Positions 1 to 11,300 of a stretch of DNA of 44,311 nucleotides are shown here, piece by piece. The stretch is from Deltaproteobacteria bacterium (GTDB lineage Bacteria; Myxococcota_A; UBA9160; UBA6930): the NCBI GenBank assembly GCA_028817435.1, contig JAPPPQ010000046.1, positions 1 to 44,311 on the forward strand. The letters are read 5' to 3'. The position numbers and the translations under genes were made by a program. The notes under the pieces were generated by a model. That model saw only the letters and a program-made list of their open reading frames with translations. It was not told the DNA's origin and made no database searches. Position 1 is the first letter of the stretch; every line of letters starts with the position of its first letter.

Positions 1-3000
1 TCAGCAAGTTCCGCCGCGCCGTCTCTTCGGCCAGGTCCGCCGTCATCGCCACCCGGGCCATCGCCCCACTCGGCACGCCGGTGGGCGCTTGCGCCGTCAC
101 CTCAATCATTGCATTGCCGCCGCCCCGGTTCTGCGCGTCAATCTGCGCGGCCGGAATCACCACCGGCGCAGAGGCCATGCCCGGCTGCACCACTACATCC
201 GGCAGCGTCACCGCGGCGCCGCCCACGCGCACCGAAAGCGGCACGGTAATCGGCGTGGTCGGCACAATCGGCACCACCGCGCCGTTCACCGTCGTGGTGC
301 CGAAGCTCAGCGTGTAGATCGCATCCTGGCCGCTGGTCACCGCGCCCGTAGCGGCCGCCGTCAAAAACACGGTGATGTCGTCGCTGGCCGCCACCGTGGC
401 ATCGGCGCTGGCCTGCGCAATGCGGGTGCCGGGAACATTGGGATCCGGCTGGCCGCCCGCATCATCGAGAACGGGATCCAGAGTCAGGCGCAGCGTCTCT
501 GCGCCCTCGTTCAGCGCGTCCTGCTGCACCGCCACACTTACCATGCGCGTAATGGGGAGCGGCTCGCCCGTGCCGAAGGTCACCGTGCCGGTTTGCGGGC
601 TGCTCACATCGGATACTTCCACGCTGCGGCCCAGGCCGGAAGCGGGCGCGGCTATGCTGCCGTCTTCGCCGAGGTTCAAGCGCCAGCGCACCTCCACCGG
701 CGTTGTGGGCTGCGCTGCGCCTTCCATGGTGATGGTGAATTCCGCCGTGGCCGTTTCGCCCGCACCGGTAACGCTGTCTTCATTCACCTCTGCCGCCGGG
801 CCGGAGACCGTGAGGGTGCGCAGCGAACTGACATTCTGAAGCTCTGCGGTGGCGCGGTTGTTGGGGGCGGCAGCGGCGGTGACGCTTCCCGCGCCCGCGC
901 TGGGGGTAATGGCGCCGAGCGTTACCCGCAGCTCTTCGTTCGCGTTGCCTTCGTCAATGGAATCGAGGCGCACCGAAAGACGGAGCACCGCGCTGCTATC
1001 CCCCGCTGCAATGCGGACGCCGCCGGTGCCCGTGCTATCGGCTACTGCAAGGGCCACCGCCATGCCATCGCAATCCGCAAGCCCGCCGATGTCTGCGCCG
1101 CCGCCGTCCATGCCGCCGGTGTTGGCAGGCGTCTGCTGGTTGGCCACCACAACACCCAGGCCGACGCAAATATCCGCCGCGCTGGTCACACTTCCGCTGC
1201 CGCCGCTGCGGGTCAGCGCAACGGTGAAATCGGCGGTGGCGCCTTCGCGCACTGCGCCCGTTGCGCCGCCGCTGCGGGCCAGGGTGACGCTGATGTCGTC
1301 GTCATCGGTAATCATCACCTCGGCGGTGTTGGCAGAGGCGGAAGCGTAATCTATGGCGCCAACAGTGCCGGGCGTGCCGCCGGTGAGAGTCAAGGTGCGG
1401 GTGGCTTCGTTGCGGTCGTTACCAGTTACTGTGACGGTGATGAAGCCGCTGGTTACGGAAGTGTCGGAAGTTCCCAGCGTCAGCGTGCCGCCGGTGGCGT
1501 CGGCGGCAATGCCGCCGGGGGCGGTAATGGCAAACTCGGCATTTTCAACGCCGCTGAGGGTAAAGGGCAGAGTCACAGCGCCGCTGCGCGTGCCGCCGGT
1601 AATGCCGACGGCAAATTGCACGGTCAGCGAAGCCGACTCGCCAACGCTGGCCGCCTGCATGGGGCTTGCGCGGCGGGCGAAGGTGACGCTGATGGGGTCG
1701 TCGTCTGCGATGGTGGTTACTGCCGCCGCGCCGTATGCGGTGCCGGCGGTGGCGGCAGATTCGGCGACGCTGGCCTGCACGCTGAAGGTCTCGGTGGCCT
1801 CGTTCAGGCCGTCGCCGGCTATGGTCAGGGTGAAGGTTCGGGTTGCGTTGTTGCCATCGGTGCTGGCGAAGGTCACCGTGCCGCTGCGGTCGCTTGCCGC
1901 CGCAAAGTCGGCGTCGGCGGTTCCACCGGTTTGCGCATGGGAGACCGTCCAGGTGACGGTGGTTGCAGCGGTGAAGGCCGCGCCGGCAAGGGTGATGGTG
2001 TAGTTGCCGCTTTCCAGATCGGCATCGGTTTCGGCAAGGGTGGCCGGGCCGGTGACTGTGAGGGTGCGCAGCGAATTGGCATTGGCAATGGGCACGGTGA
2101 CGCGGCGCAGCGATTCTCTGGGGAGCGAGGCTCCGCCCGCGCCCGCGCGCGGGGTGGCGGCGGAGAGAGTCACGGTCATATCTTCATTCGCGCCTTCTTC
2201 CAGGCCCTCCAGGCGCGCGAGAATGCTGAAATCGGCGCTCTGCTGCCCCGCCGGAATCAGCACGCCGCCATCGGCGTTGCTGAACCGATCCGAAATACTC
2301 ACGGCCATGCCGTCGCAATCGGTGATTTCACCCAAGTCCGGGCCGCTCTGGGCGGTGTTGTCGGGCATTTGCGAAAAGACCGTCGTCTGAAATCCGACGC
2401 AAATTGCCCCGCCGCTGGTAGCCAAGGGAGAGGTGGGGTCGTTGGCGAGAATGAGCGAAACCGTGAACTCGGCAGAACTGCCCTCGCGCACCGCGCCTGT
2501 TTGCCCGGCGCGGCGCATGAACCGAATCCGGACGGGATCGCTGCTGCTGATGCTGGCCGTGCCGCTGCGGGTGCTGTGCAACGCGGGCTCGGCAATTGCG
2601 CCGCCGCCACGGGGGTTGCTGATGGTCACGGTGTAGCTCTCCAGAGCCTCGTTCACCCTGTCGTCGGTTGCGGCGATGGAGAGCGTTGCCGTGTTCATTC
2701 CGGCGGGAATGCTGAATGTGCCGGTGGTGGCGGCAAAATCCGCGGCGGCGGCCGGATTCACCGTCGGCGAAGCGGTGGGAAAGGTAATGGTCCAATCTAC
2801 TTGCACCGCCTCGGTGGTGGTGACGCTCTCGGCAAAACTCACCGTGAAATCGGCGGCCTGGCCTTCCACCGCAGTGCCCAGGTTGGTGGTGGGCGGCGCG
2901 GTGAGCTGCACGGTCACCGGGCGGTCGTTTGCGGTGATGGTGGTGGCGGCGGGGGCGCCAAAGGCGGTGCCGCTGTCGGCGCTGGCGTCGGCGACACTGG

Positions 3001-5080
3001 CCTGCACAGTGAAACCTTCGTCACCTTCGCTCAATTGGTCGCCGGCAATGGTGAGGGTGAAGGTTCGGGTTGCGCCTGAGCTGTCGCTTGCGCCGAAACT
3101 CACCGTGCCGCTGCGGTCGCTTGCCGCGGCGAAGTCGGCGTCGCTGGTTCCGCCGGTGGCGGCGTGAGATACGGTCCAGGTGACCGTGGTGTCTGTGGTG
3201 AAGGCGATGCCGGTGAGGGTGATGGTGTAGGCGCCGCTCTCGGCGTCGGCATTGGTTTCGGTGATGGTGGCCGGGCCGGTGATGGTCAGGCGGCGGCGGG
3301 CTTCATCGTCAACGATGGTGGTGGCGGCGGGGGCGCCAAAGGTGGTGCTGTCGCTGGCGGCGGAGTGGTTGACGATGCTGGCTTGCACGCTGAAGCCTTC
3401 GTCGCCTTCGGCCAACTGGTCGCCGGCAATGGTGAGGGTGAAGGTTTTGGCCGTGCCATGGAAATCGTTGGTGAAAAAATTGACTGTGCCGCTGCGGTCG
3501 CTCGCCGCCGCAAAGTCGGCGTCGCTGGTTCCGTCGGTGGCGTTGTGGGACACGGTCCAGGTGACGGCGATGCGGCTGCTGCCGGCGACCTCGTTGTAGG
3601 GAAGCGCGGGGCCGGTGAGGGTGATGGTGTAAGTGCCGCTCTCGGCGTCGGCGTCGGTTTCGTTAATGGTGGCCGGGCCGGTGATGGTCAGGACGCGGTC
3701 GCTGGCTGCAATGATGGTGGTTGCCACTGCGGTGTTGATGCCTGCGCCGGAACCGCCGCCGCTGAGGTTGCTGAGGGTGAAGGTCAGTGTCTCGGCGTCT
3801 TCGCTGAGCGAATCGTCGGTGATGGCCACATTGATGGTCTGGCTGCCGACGGCGGTGAAGCGCAGGGTGCCGTCGGTGTCTGCGCCGCTGACGGTGTAGT
3901 CGGTGGCGTCCACGCCGCTGATGGCCCAGTCCACCATGGCCGGCGTTGCCGAGGCTGTGCCGGTGAGGGCGACGGTGAAGGTTGCGCTGCCGCCTTCGCT
4001 CACATTGGCGTTGTCCACGCTGACGGCGAGGCCGGGGTCGTGGGCGACGGTCACGACCGTCCTGTCAATACTGTTTATATTGTTCAAGGTGTCCGTAACC
4101 CGGAGGGCGAAGTAAAACATACCTGGCGTTGCCGCGGTGAAAGTAGGGGTGGCGGTGTCTCCGCCGGTGAGGGCGATATAGTTGGGAGCGCTGGTGGGGA
4201 CAGAGCGGATGTCACCTACATCGCGCTCTTGGATCCACTGGTATGCCACATCGGCGCTGCCGCCGGCGGTGTTGGTGCCGCTGCCCGACAGGGTGACCAT
4301 CTGACCGGGCGCCACCGTCTGGTCGGCGCCGGCGTTGGCCGTGGGGACGCCATTTCGGTCGAGCACGGTGATCTCGATGGTGCCGGCGCCTGTGTTGCCC
4401 ACGCTGTCGGTGACAGCGGCGCGGACGGTATAGACAATCACGCGCTGTGCCACCGTCAAATGCGGCGAGCCGAAATCTATATCGCGGCCGTTGCTGCCGT
4501 AGCTGCCGCTCAAGGGCAGCGCAGGCGAGGTGGGCGTGGCGCTCCAGGAGACGCGGCTGACCGCATCGCCGTCGGGGTTGTTGACATTTGCCCGGAGGGT
4601 GTCGCCGTCGTCCGTATCCGTCGTGCCCTCGTCCCGGGTGGTCGAACCGCCGAAGGGGAGGCTGATGGTCACCGTCGGCGGATCGTCATCGGTGACGGTG
4701 ATGGCGACAATATCGGTGCCGCTCATGCTGGAAGCGGTGGCGGTGAGCCGGAAATAGTAGACGGTAGAGGTGGTCTGCTCCGGCGCGGTGAAGGTGGCGG
4801 TGGCGGTGGCGGCGTTGGTGAGAGAAATGGCGTTGGTGGTGACGGTGCTGGCGGTGGTGGAATCTGCATCCACCTGCGTCCATGCGTAGGTGATGGTGCC
4901 GCTGCCGCCGGTGGCGCTGCCGCTCAGGGTGACGGTGGCGCCCTCAATGATATTGGCCTGGTCAGTGCCGGCGCTGGCAGTGGGTGCGGTCTGCGCCCGC
5001 GCGCTTTGCGCTGCGAAGGACACCGCGAACAGCGCCCCGGCAACGAGCGCGAGGCACAGGCGGCAAATCCCCCGCCTCAC
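1..5080 (-). CDS. Giant Calx-beta/PKD repeat surface protein (3' end cut off by window edge)
   Basis: This frame is open from a GTG at 5080 to the left edge, at least 1693 codons, so the C-terminus is missing. The N-terminus is a signal peptide: RRGICRLCLALVAGALFA followed by a small-residue region ending in ARAQ. Two or three PKD/REJ-like immunoglobulin folds follow (TASAGTDQ, then VPTANAGADQ). After these come about ten Calx-beta units with the typical GTVTF, ITDDxxSE and NExxET signatures. Such repeats are known from extracellular, often calcium-binding, adhesins. A tandem paralogue lies directly upstream, so a C-terminal autotransporter barrel beyond the edge is plausible but unseen. No Shine-Dalgarno precedes 5080. 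A good one precedes the ATG at 5147, which is one base out of frame across a C19 tract, so the true start may be 5147 in cells with a different tract length. Confidence 0.85.
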   Translation of the reverse strand, partial: MRRGICRLCLALVAGALFAVSFAAQSARAQTAPTASAGTDQANIIEGATVTLSGSATGGSGTITYAWTQVDADSTTASTVTTNAISLTNAATATATFTAPEQTTSTVYYFRLTATASSMSGTDIVAITVTDDDPPTVTISLPFGGSTTRDEGTTDTDDGDTLRANVNNPDGDAVSRVSWSATPTSPALPLSGSYGSNGRDIDFGSPHLTVAQRVIVYTVRAAVTDSVGNTGAGTIEITVLDRNGVPTANAGADQTVAPGQMVTLSGSGTNTAGGSADVAYQWIQERDVGDIRSVPTSAPNYIALTGGDTATPTFTAATPGMFYFALRVTDTLNNINSIDRTVVTVAHDPGLAVSVDNANVSEGGSATFTVALTGTASATPAMVDWAISGVDATDYTVSGADTDGTLRFTAVGSQTINVAITDDSLSEDAETLTFTLSNLSGGGSGAGINTAVATTIIAASDRVLTITGPATINETDADAESGTYTITLTGPALPYNEVAGSSRIAVTWTVSHNATDGTSDADFAAASDRSGTVNFFTNDFHGTAKTFTLTIAGDQLAEGDEGFSVQASIVNHSAASDSTTFGAPAATTIVDDEARRRLTITGPATITETNADAESGAYTITLTGIAFTTDTTVTWTVSHAATGGTSDADFAAASDRSGTVSFGASDSSGATRTFTLTIAGDQLSEGDEGFTVQASVADASADSGTAFGAPAATTITANDRPVTVQLTAPPTTNLGTAVEGQAADFTVSFAESVTTTEAVQVDWTITFPTASPTVNPAAAADFAATTGTFSIPAGMNTATLSIAATDDRVNEALESYTVTISNPRGGGAIAEPALHSTRSGTASISSSDPVRIRFMRRAGQTGAVREGSSAEFTVSLILANDPTSPLATSGGAICVGFQTTVFSQMPDNTAQSGPDLGEITDCDGMAVSISDRFSNADGGVLIPAGQQSADFSILARLEGLEEGANEDMTVTLSAATPRAGAGGASLPRESLRRVTVPIANANSLRTLTVTGPATLAETDADLESGNYTITLAGAAFTAATTVTWTVSHAQTGGTADADFAAASDRSGTVTFASTDGNNATRTFTLTIAGDGLNEATETFSVQASVAESAATAGTAYGAAAVTTIADDDPISVTFARRASPMQAASVGESASLTVQFAVGITGGTRSGAVTLPFTLSGVENAEFAITAPGGIAADATGGTLTLGTSDTSVTSGFITVTVTGNDRNEATRTLTLTGGTPGTVGAIDYASASANTAEVMITDDDDISVTLARSGGATGAVREGATADFTVALTRSGGSGSVTSAADICVGLGVVVANQQTPANTGGMDGGGADIGGLADCDGMAVALAVADSTGTGGVRIAAGDSSAVLRLSVRLDSIDEGNANEELRVTLGAITPSAGAGSVTAAAAPNNRATAELQNVSSLRTLTVSGPAAEVNEDSVTGAGETATAEFTITMEGAAQPTTPVEVRWRLNLGEDGSIAAPASGLGRSVEVSDVSSPQTGTVTFGTGEPLPITRMVSVAVQQDALNEGAETLRLTLDPVLDDAGGQPDPNVPGTRIAQASADATVAASDDITVFLTAAATGAVTSGQDAIYTLSFGTTTVNGAVVPIVPTTPITVPLSVRVGGAAVTLPDVVVQPGMASAPVVIPAAQIDAQNRGGGNAMIEVTAQAPTGVPSGAMARVAMTADLAEETARRNLL

Positions 5081-5094
5081 GGCCAATTTCCCAC

Positions 5095-5113
5095 GGGGGG
5101 GGGGGGGGGGGGG
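5095..5113 (-). repeat. Homopolymer C19 tract (G19 on + strand) in leader of giant gene
   Basis: Nineteen uninterrupted G on the plus strand read as C19 in the direction of the gene that follows. The tract lies between an ATG with a Shine-Dalgarno (5147) and the signal-peptide frame (5080). Tracts of this length slip readily during replication, so it is a candidate contingency locus. Homopolymer length is also what sequencing counts worst. Confidence 0.9.
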
Positions 5114-5144
5114 AGAAAATCTCCCGCTGCGCTGCCAGTTGCAC

Positions 5145-5161
5145 CATTTGCCTCGCCTCCC
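5145..5161 (-). promoter_or_regulatory. Shine-Dalgarno plus alternative ATG of the phase-variable leader
   Basis: Reading on the minus strand, GGAGGCGAGGCAA stands directly before ATG (5147-5145). The following codons give M-V-Q-L-A-A-Q-R-E-I-F-S and then prolines from the C tract. With 19 C this frame misses the signal peptide and ends at 4962 after 61 codons. With 18 or 21 C it would join the Calx-beta frame. Of the 13 bases before ATG, 11 match the leader at 44179-44191. Confidence 0.6.
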
Positions 5162-5233
5162 GTATCACCGAGCCACCCTTCCGCGCCGCGCCGTTTTTCG
5201 GCGCCGCTTCACCGGATGCCGGTGTCTCCCCGC

Positions 5234-5239
5234 ATTCTA
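5234..5239 (-). promoter_or_regulatory. Possible -10 box (TAGAAT) for the giant gene
   Basis: TAGAAT on the minus strand stands out in a very GC-rich gap and would give an 80-90 base leader before the ATG at 5147. I see no convincing -35 hexamer at 16-18 bases. Confidence 0.3.
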
Positions 5240-5274
5240 CCCCACTGCGTCCGCCCCCCGCCAGAAATCCACTA

Positions 5275-5294
5275 CCGCCCAGGCCGGGGGGCGG
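5275..5294 (-). terminator. GC hairpin after the 3351-codon gene
   Basis: CCGCCC and GGGCGG flank an 8-base loop just after the stop codon at 5302-5304 of the upstream giant gene. No T run follows, so this is at best a weak or Rho-assisted terminator. Confidence 0.25.
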
Positions 5295-5301
5295 GGCGAG
5301 G

Positions 5302-8300
5302 TTAGAAGTGCAGGCGGCCGGTGAGGAGCAGGTCGTAGCTGCGGGGGGTGGTGTCGGCGGCGGAGCCGGTGTGGAGGTCGAGTCCGGCTTCCAGGCCGAG
5401 TTGCAGGCCGCGGGGGTTGGCGAGGCGCAGGCCCGCGGCCCAGCGGGTGTCGGTATCGGCGAGATTGAAGCGGCCGTAGGGGGTGAGCAGGGCGGCGCGG
5501 CTGGCGTCGCTGCGGGCGAAGTAGCGGAGCGCCACGCCGTAGGCGATTTCGCCGCTGAGGCTGTGCTGCATTCCCGCGCCCGCGCCGCTCGCGCTTGCGC
5601 TGCGCGCGCCGAAGGCGTTGCTGCCGCCGAGGGGGGTGGCAAGGGCGTTGTTTGCGCCGAGCAATGCGCCGCGCAGGCCGCCGTCCGGATTGGAAAGGCC
5701 GGTGCGGCGCTGTTGCAGGGCGGTCTGGAAGCGGATGGCAATGCCCTGGCCCAATGCGCCGGGGGCGAAGTTCACATCCAGCGATACGCCCTGCTCTTCG
5801 TCACCGGTGTCGTTGAGTTGACGGCGGAAGGCGAAGCGGCCGTCCAGGCCCAAATCGGACCAGGCCGCGGTAATGCCAGCGCCCCAATCCAATGCAGCAT
5901 TCTCAACGCCCGTCTCCGAGCCGGCGTTATCCAGCCGCACGCGCAAGGTGCCGAAGGGGCGCAGCGAAAGGCCGTTGGCGAACGCAATGCGGCGGCCCGC
6001 TTCGGCTTCGCCGCCCAAACGCAAACTGCGGCCGCGCGTCTTCGGCAGCAGCGCGCCGTCGTCAAAGCTTCCAGAATCCACGCGGCTGTGCACACGCGTC
6101 AGTGCGAAGCGCAGCTTCAGGTCGCCCGTTTCGCCAATCTGCTGCTTGCCCGAGATTCCGGTGGAGAACATCAGCATGGACGAATCGCCGCCGTCCAGTT
6201 TGCGCGAAACCTGGCTTGCGCCGCTGCCTTCGTTCTCTTCAATATCCACGCTGCCTGCGCCGAAGCCGAGCACCAGCCAGGCGTTTGCGTGGGGCGAAAG
6301 TTGCCAGCCGAAGTAAGGGTGCACGCTCAGCGCGTCGTTGCTGAGCTTGCCGCGCATTTCAAAGCCGCCTGCGCGGTCGGTGAAGTCCAGATCGCCTGCG
6401 GACCAGCCGACTGCGAGGCCGGCGAGCAGGTTGGGAAGCTGGGGCACGATGGCATCTGCGCCGAGGAAGGCTGCAATGCTCTCGCCGTCGTAGGTGAGGC
6501 CGCTGCTGCGGGATTCGCTGCGCAAATCCACATAGCCGCCGCTGCCCCAGACTTCGACGCCGCCCGCGAAGTCTGCAAAGCCCGCCAGCACATCCGATGC
6601 GGCATTGAAGCTGAAGCTGCTGCCGTTGAGCACCTGGGCCAGGCTCGGCAGGGCGGTGCGCGTTCCCAAGTTGGCCGCGCCTGCCAGCCCCGCGCCGAGT
6701 CCGCCAAAGGCAGCGCCCGCGCTGCCGTCCAAAAGGCTGGCCGCGCCCGCGCTGCCGTCCAAAAGGCTGGCAGTGCCTGCGCCGCGGCCCAAATGGCTGG
6801 CCGCGCCCGCGCTGCCGCGTCCGGCTGCGCCGTAGAGAGCGAGGCCGATGTTCGGGGCGTGCGCGCCGCCGCCCGCTACGCCTGCCGCGGCCGCGCCGCT
6901 GCGCGCTGCGCCGATGAGGTTGCGGTTGGCGAGGGTGAGTTGGGCGGATTGCGCGCCGTCCGTGCGGGGGCGGCTCAGGCGGGTGCCGATGGCGTCGGTC
7001 GCAAGCAGCGCGGTCTGCCGATCCAGCACGGTTACGAGTGCGCCTACGCGCTGGCGGCGGCGCGCGGCCTGGTCGGCGTCGTCGGTAATTGCGCCGGTCG
7101 CGCGGATCTCATCCGCGACTACGACGGGATCGGCGCTGGGATCGGGCACCAGGCGAATGGTGCCGCCGCCGCCGGTGGCGCCGGTGATGGTCAGCGTGAA
7201 GGTCTCGCGCGGCTCCAGCACGCCGTCCAGCAACAGCGGAATTGCAATGGCGGTGCTCGATTCGTCTTCGCTCTCCCCCGTTGGAATCGCAATGCTCGTC
7301 TCCGGCGCGGTGTAATCCGCGTCCAAAGTGGCGGTATCGCCGGGCAACGCCGCGCCCGCGGCGTCCACGCCAACGCGGTAAGTCACTACGACGGGCTGAA
7401 TGGTCGCATCGCCACCCACAAAGCCGCTGAGCGTAAGCCGGAACACGGCGCTTGCGCCCTCCGCCGCCGTGGCGTTTGCAACGCTCAAATTCGCGCGCAG
7501 GGCGGGAATATCCACCTGCAGCGCGCCGGGCAATTGCGAACCCGCCGCATATTCCACGCGGCCCGCATCCAGCCCGCTCAACGCGGTGAAGCGCAGCGTA
7601 AAGCCCTCGGCGCGAATCACACCGCCCGGCCCCCGGCCCTCGCCCGGATTGTCTGCGCTGTCGTCGCGCACTGCAATTGCGATGGTCTGAATCGTGTTGC
7701 CCGCGGCGAAGCGCACCGTGCCGCTGGGCAAAGCCGTGCAGGTTGCGCCCACCGCGGCTGCGCCGCAGGTGTAGCCCGCGGCGCGGGCGAAGTCCGCAGC
7801 CACAGCCGCTTCGCCGCCGTCCGAAGCAGCGCGGCCTTCCACCATCCAGGTGAAGCTCAGCCCGCCTGCGGGCGCTTCGGAGCCACCCAACCTGAAGGTA
7901 ATTTCATAACTGCCGCCCTCCGGCGCTTCCCGTTCCCGGCCGGCGGGCAGCGTGCGCGTCAATTCCCACGACGCCGTCTGCACCGGCGCGGGCAGGTTGG
8001 CGCGGTCGGCGGGATCGTTGGGGTCCGGCGCCATTACCATTGCAGTGCCGCCGCTGGGGCCGGGCGCGCCGGTCACGCTGGCCTGGCCCAGCGAGAGCAT
8101 CGGCGTGCCGCTCTGGCCGGACAAAACCTGCGAAAGAATAGCGGCGGATACTTCCTCCTCCCCCGAAGATTGCCCCGGCGGCACTTCCACCGTGAAGCTC
8201 TGTCCGCTGTCCATGCCGTCCACCAGCAGCGGCACCATTACCATCAGCGGCGTGGAAGCGCGCACCGGCACGGGCCGGCCGTTCAGGAAGGTGTTGCCGA

Positions 8301-11300
8301 GGCTCACCCGGTAAGTGACGCCTTCGCCCGAAACCACCGTGCCGCCGCCCTGCCGGGTAATGCGCAGCATGGCCGGATCGCTGGCCGGAATTACAGCGAC
8401 GCGCTCGCCGGTGGCGAGTTGCAGGGCGGGCGCACCGCCGCTGCTGCCGCCGCCCAAAGTGCAGACTCCCGTTGCGGGACAGGGATCCGCCACGCGCAGC
8501 GCGAGCCCCTCCACGCCCTCGTTCAGCGCGTCCTGCAAAACGGGCACGCGAATGGTGCGGGAGGTGGGCGCGCCCACCGGGAAGCGCAGCGTGCCGCTCG
8601 CGCCATCGGCGTTCACCGTGCCGCCGCCCGCTTCGGCGATGCTTGCCGCGCCGAAATCGGGGGTGTGGTCGCCGCCGTGATTGCGCGCGAGGGCCGAGGC
8701 GGCGGGAAGGTTCGCGCCGTCTGTGGCGGCGAGAGTCCAGTTCGCCGTTATTTCCTCTTCCAAATCTGCGCCCACTATGCGGACGGTGTAAACCACAAAG
8801 ACCGCCGCACCGCCGGGCATGGAGGCGCTGTCTTCATCGCCCGTCAAGGTCGCTGCGGAAACCTCCAGCGTGCGCAGGGCATTTACATTCTGGAGCATGG
8901 CCGTGGCCGCGGTGGTATCCGCAGTCAGGGCGGGCGCGCCGCTCAGCGCGGTGTGCGTGGCGCCGGTAAGGGCGACGCGCAGCGTCTCTAGCGCGCTGCC
9001 TTCGTCTTCGTCATCGAAGCGCACGGGAATGCGCAGCGTTGCGCTGCTCTGCCCGGCGGAAATTACGAAGCCGCCGGTGGCCTGGCTGGTGGCGCTGATG
9101 GCGGCGGGGTTTCCATCGCAGCCGCGCACTGCAATATCGGGGTTGGCCGCCGTGTTGGGGTTTGCGCCCGCTGCCAGTGTGGTGCTTTGCGATACCTCGG
9201 TGGCGAACCTGACGCAGATATCGCCGCCGCTGGTGGCAGCCGCGCCGCCTGCGGTAAGGGCCAGCGACACGCTGAACTCTGCATCGCCGCCTTCGCGCAC
9301 GGTGCTTGCCGGGCCGCGAAGGCGGAGGGTGACGGGATCGCTTGCGGCAATGCTGGCATTGGCCGAGGGAGTGGCGTGCAGCAGCGGCGCGGCAATTGCG
9401 CCGCCGCCCCGCGCGCCGAGCAAAAGCACGCGGAAGGTCTCGGCGGCTTCGTTCACGGCGTCGTCCGTGGCGGTGATGGGAAGGCGCACGCTGCGCTGAC
9501 CGGGGGCGATGGAAACTTCGCCGAGCCGGCTCGCAGCCTGGAAATCTCCGTCGCTTGCCGCGCCCGCTGCATCCAGGCCGTCCAGCCGCCAATTCACCAC
9601 CACTGCCTCGGTGGTCGTTACGGGCTCGGAGAAATTCACCGTGAAGTTGGCGGCGGTTCCCTCCGTCAAAGCGCTGCCCGGCGCGGCGATTTGCAAGATT
9701 ACCGGGCGGTCGCTTTCGCCAATGGCGCCGTTGGCAGCGGCGGTAATCAGCTCCAGAGACGGCGTCTGCGCGCCGCTGATTCCAGCGCGGCCGCCGACGG
9801 CGCACACCCCGTTTGCGGGGCAGGGATTGGCAAGGGTCACCGTCACCGTCTCGGCGGGCTCGTTGGCGCTGTCGTCTGTGGTGCTGAGCGTAATGGTCCG
9901 CATTTGCGTCTGCTGGCTGCTGACGCCGAAATTCAGCACGCCGCTGGCTGCGCCGCTGAGATCGGCGGCCCCGGTGGTCACCGCCCAGTTCACCACAAAT
10001 GCCTCGCTTACCGGCTCGCCCTCCACAGTAACCGTGAACACCAAATCGCCGCCCTCTTCGGCGGATGCGACGGGGGCGTCAATGGCCAGGGTGCGGGCAG
10101 AGTTGATGTTCTCAATCTCCACGGCGACCCTCGCGTCGGCGGGGGTGCTGGTAATTACCGGAGTCGTTGCGCCGGGCAGGGCCGGCTGGAATGCGGCGGA
10201 AGTGACGGTGACGGTCAGCATTTCGCCGGTTGCGCCCTCGTCCAGATTATCGAAGCGGGCCCTGATGCCGAAGGTGGCGGAGGACTGGCCGGCCGGAATC
10301 AGCACGCCGCCTGCGCCGGTGGCGCCAGCCGCGGTGGTGCTGACCACATTGCCCGCGCAGTTGCGCACTTCCAAATCTGCATTGCTGGCGGTGTTGGCTG
10401 CGCCGGTGGGGTTTTGCTGGCTGGCAATGGCGGTGCTGAAGGTGACGCAAATGCCCGTGGCGCTGGTGGCCGCGGTGCTGCTGTCGGCAACGAGCGCCAA
10501 ACTGACGGTGAATTCGGCGTCGCCGCCCTCCACTACCGCGCCGGTTTGGCCGCTGCGGCGGGCCAGGCGGACGGTGAGCGGGTCGCTGGCGGCAATGGTG
10601 GCATGGGCGCTGTGGGGAAGGCCGATGACCGGCGCGGCAATGGGGCCGCCGCGTTGATTGGAATTCGGGTCAACGGAGGTAATGCGGATGGTGAAGGTTT
10701 CGGGGCCTTCGTTGTGGTTGTCGGCGGAGGGAGTAATGGCAATTACCGCGCTGTTCTGGCCGGCCGCAATTACGGTGTTGCCGGTCAGGCCGACGGCGTC
10801 GAAATCCGGATTGCGGGCGGTGTCGGTGCTGATATCGGTGGGCAGGTTGCGCCAGTAAACGGTGATGGGAGCGGTGGTGGTGACATTTTCGGTAAAGCTC
10901 ACGGTGAAGTTTGAGGCGGTTCCCTCCGTCAAATCGCTGCCCGGCGCGGCGATTCTCAGAGTCACCGGGCGGTCGCTCTCGCCAATGGTCACGCTAATGG
11001 CGGAGGGCAACACCACGCCGCCTTCGGAGCCGAGCACGGCGGGGGTGGCGCTGAGCGAGAGGGTGAAAGTTTCGCCGGGTTCGCTCAGCGCGTCTTCTGC
11101 GGTGTTGATGCTGAAGGTCCGGGTGGTCTGGCTGCCGGTGAAGGTCAGCGTGCCGCCGGCGGGGGCTGCGCTGCCCGCAAAATCGGCGGCGCTGGCGGGG
11201 TTGGTGGCGCCTGCGGCGTAGGCCCAGCGCAGCACAATGCCCGCCGCGCCGGCAATGTCCGGGCCGCTGCGGCTCACGGTGTAGGTTGCGCTGCCGCCTT

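Noticed and set aside
89..5305. Long plus-strand open frames (up to about 1000 codons) across the giant genes
   Set aside because: They are antisense shadows created by high GC and codon bias. Their translations are Arg/Gly/Ala/His-rich with no domain, and the minus-strand frames have signal peptides and Calx-beta motifs.
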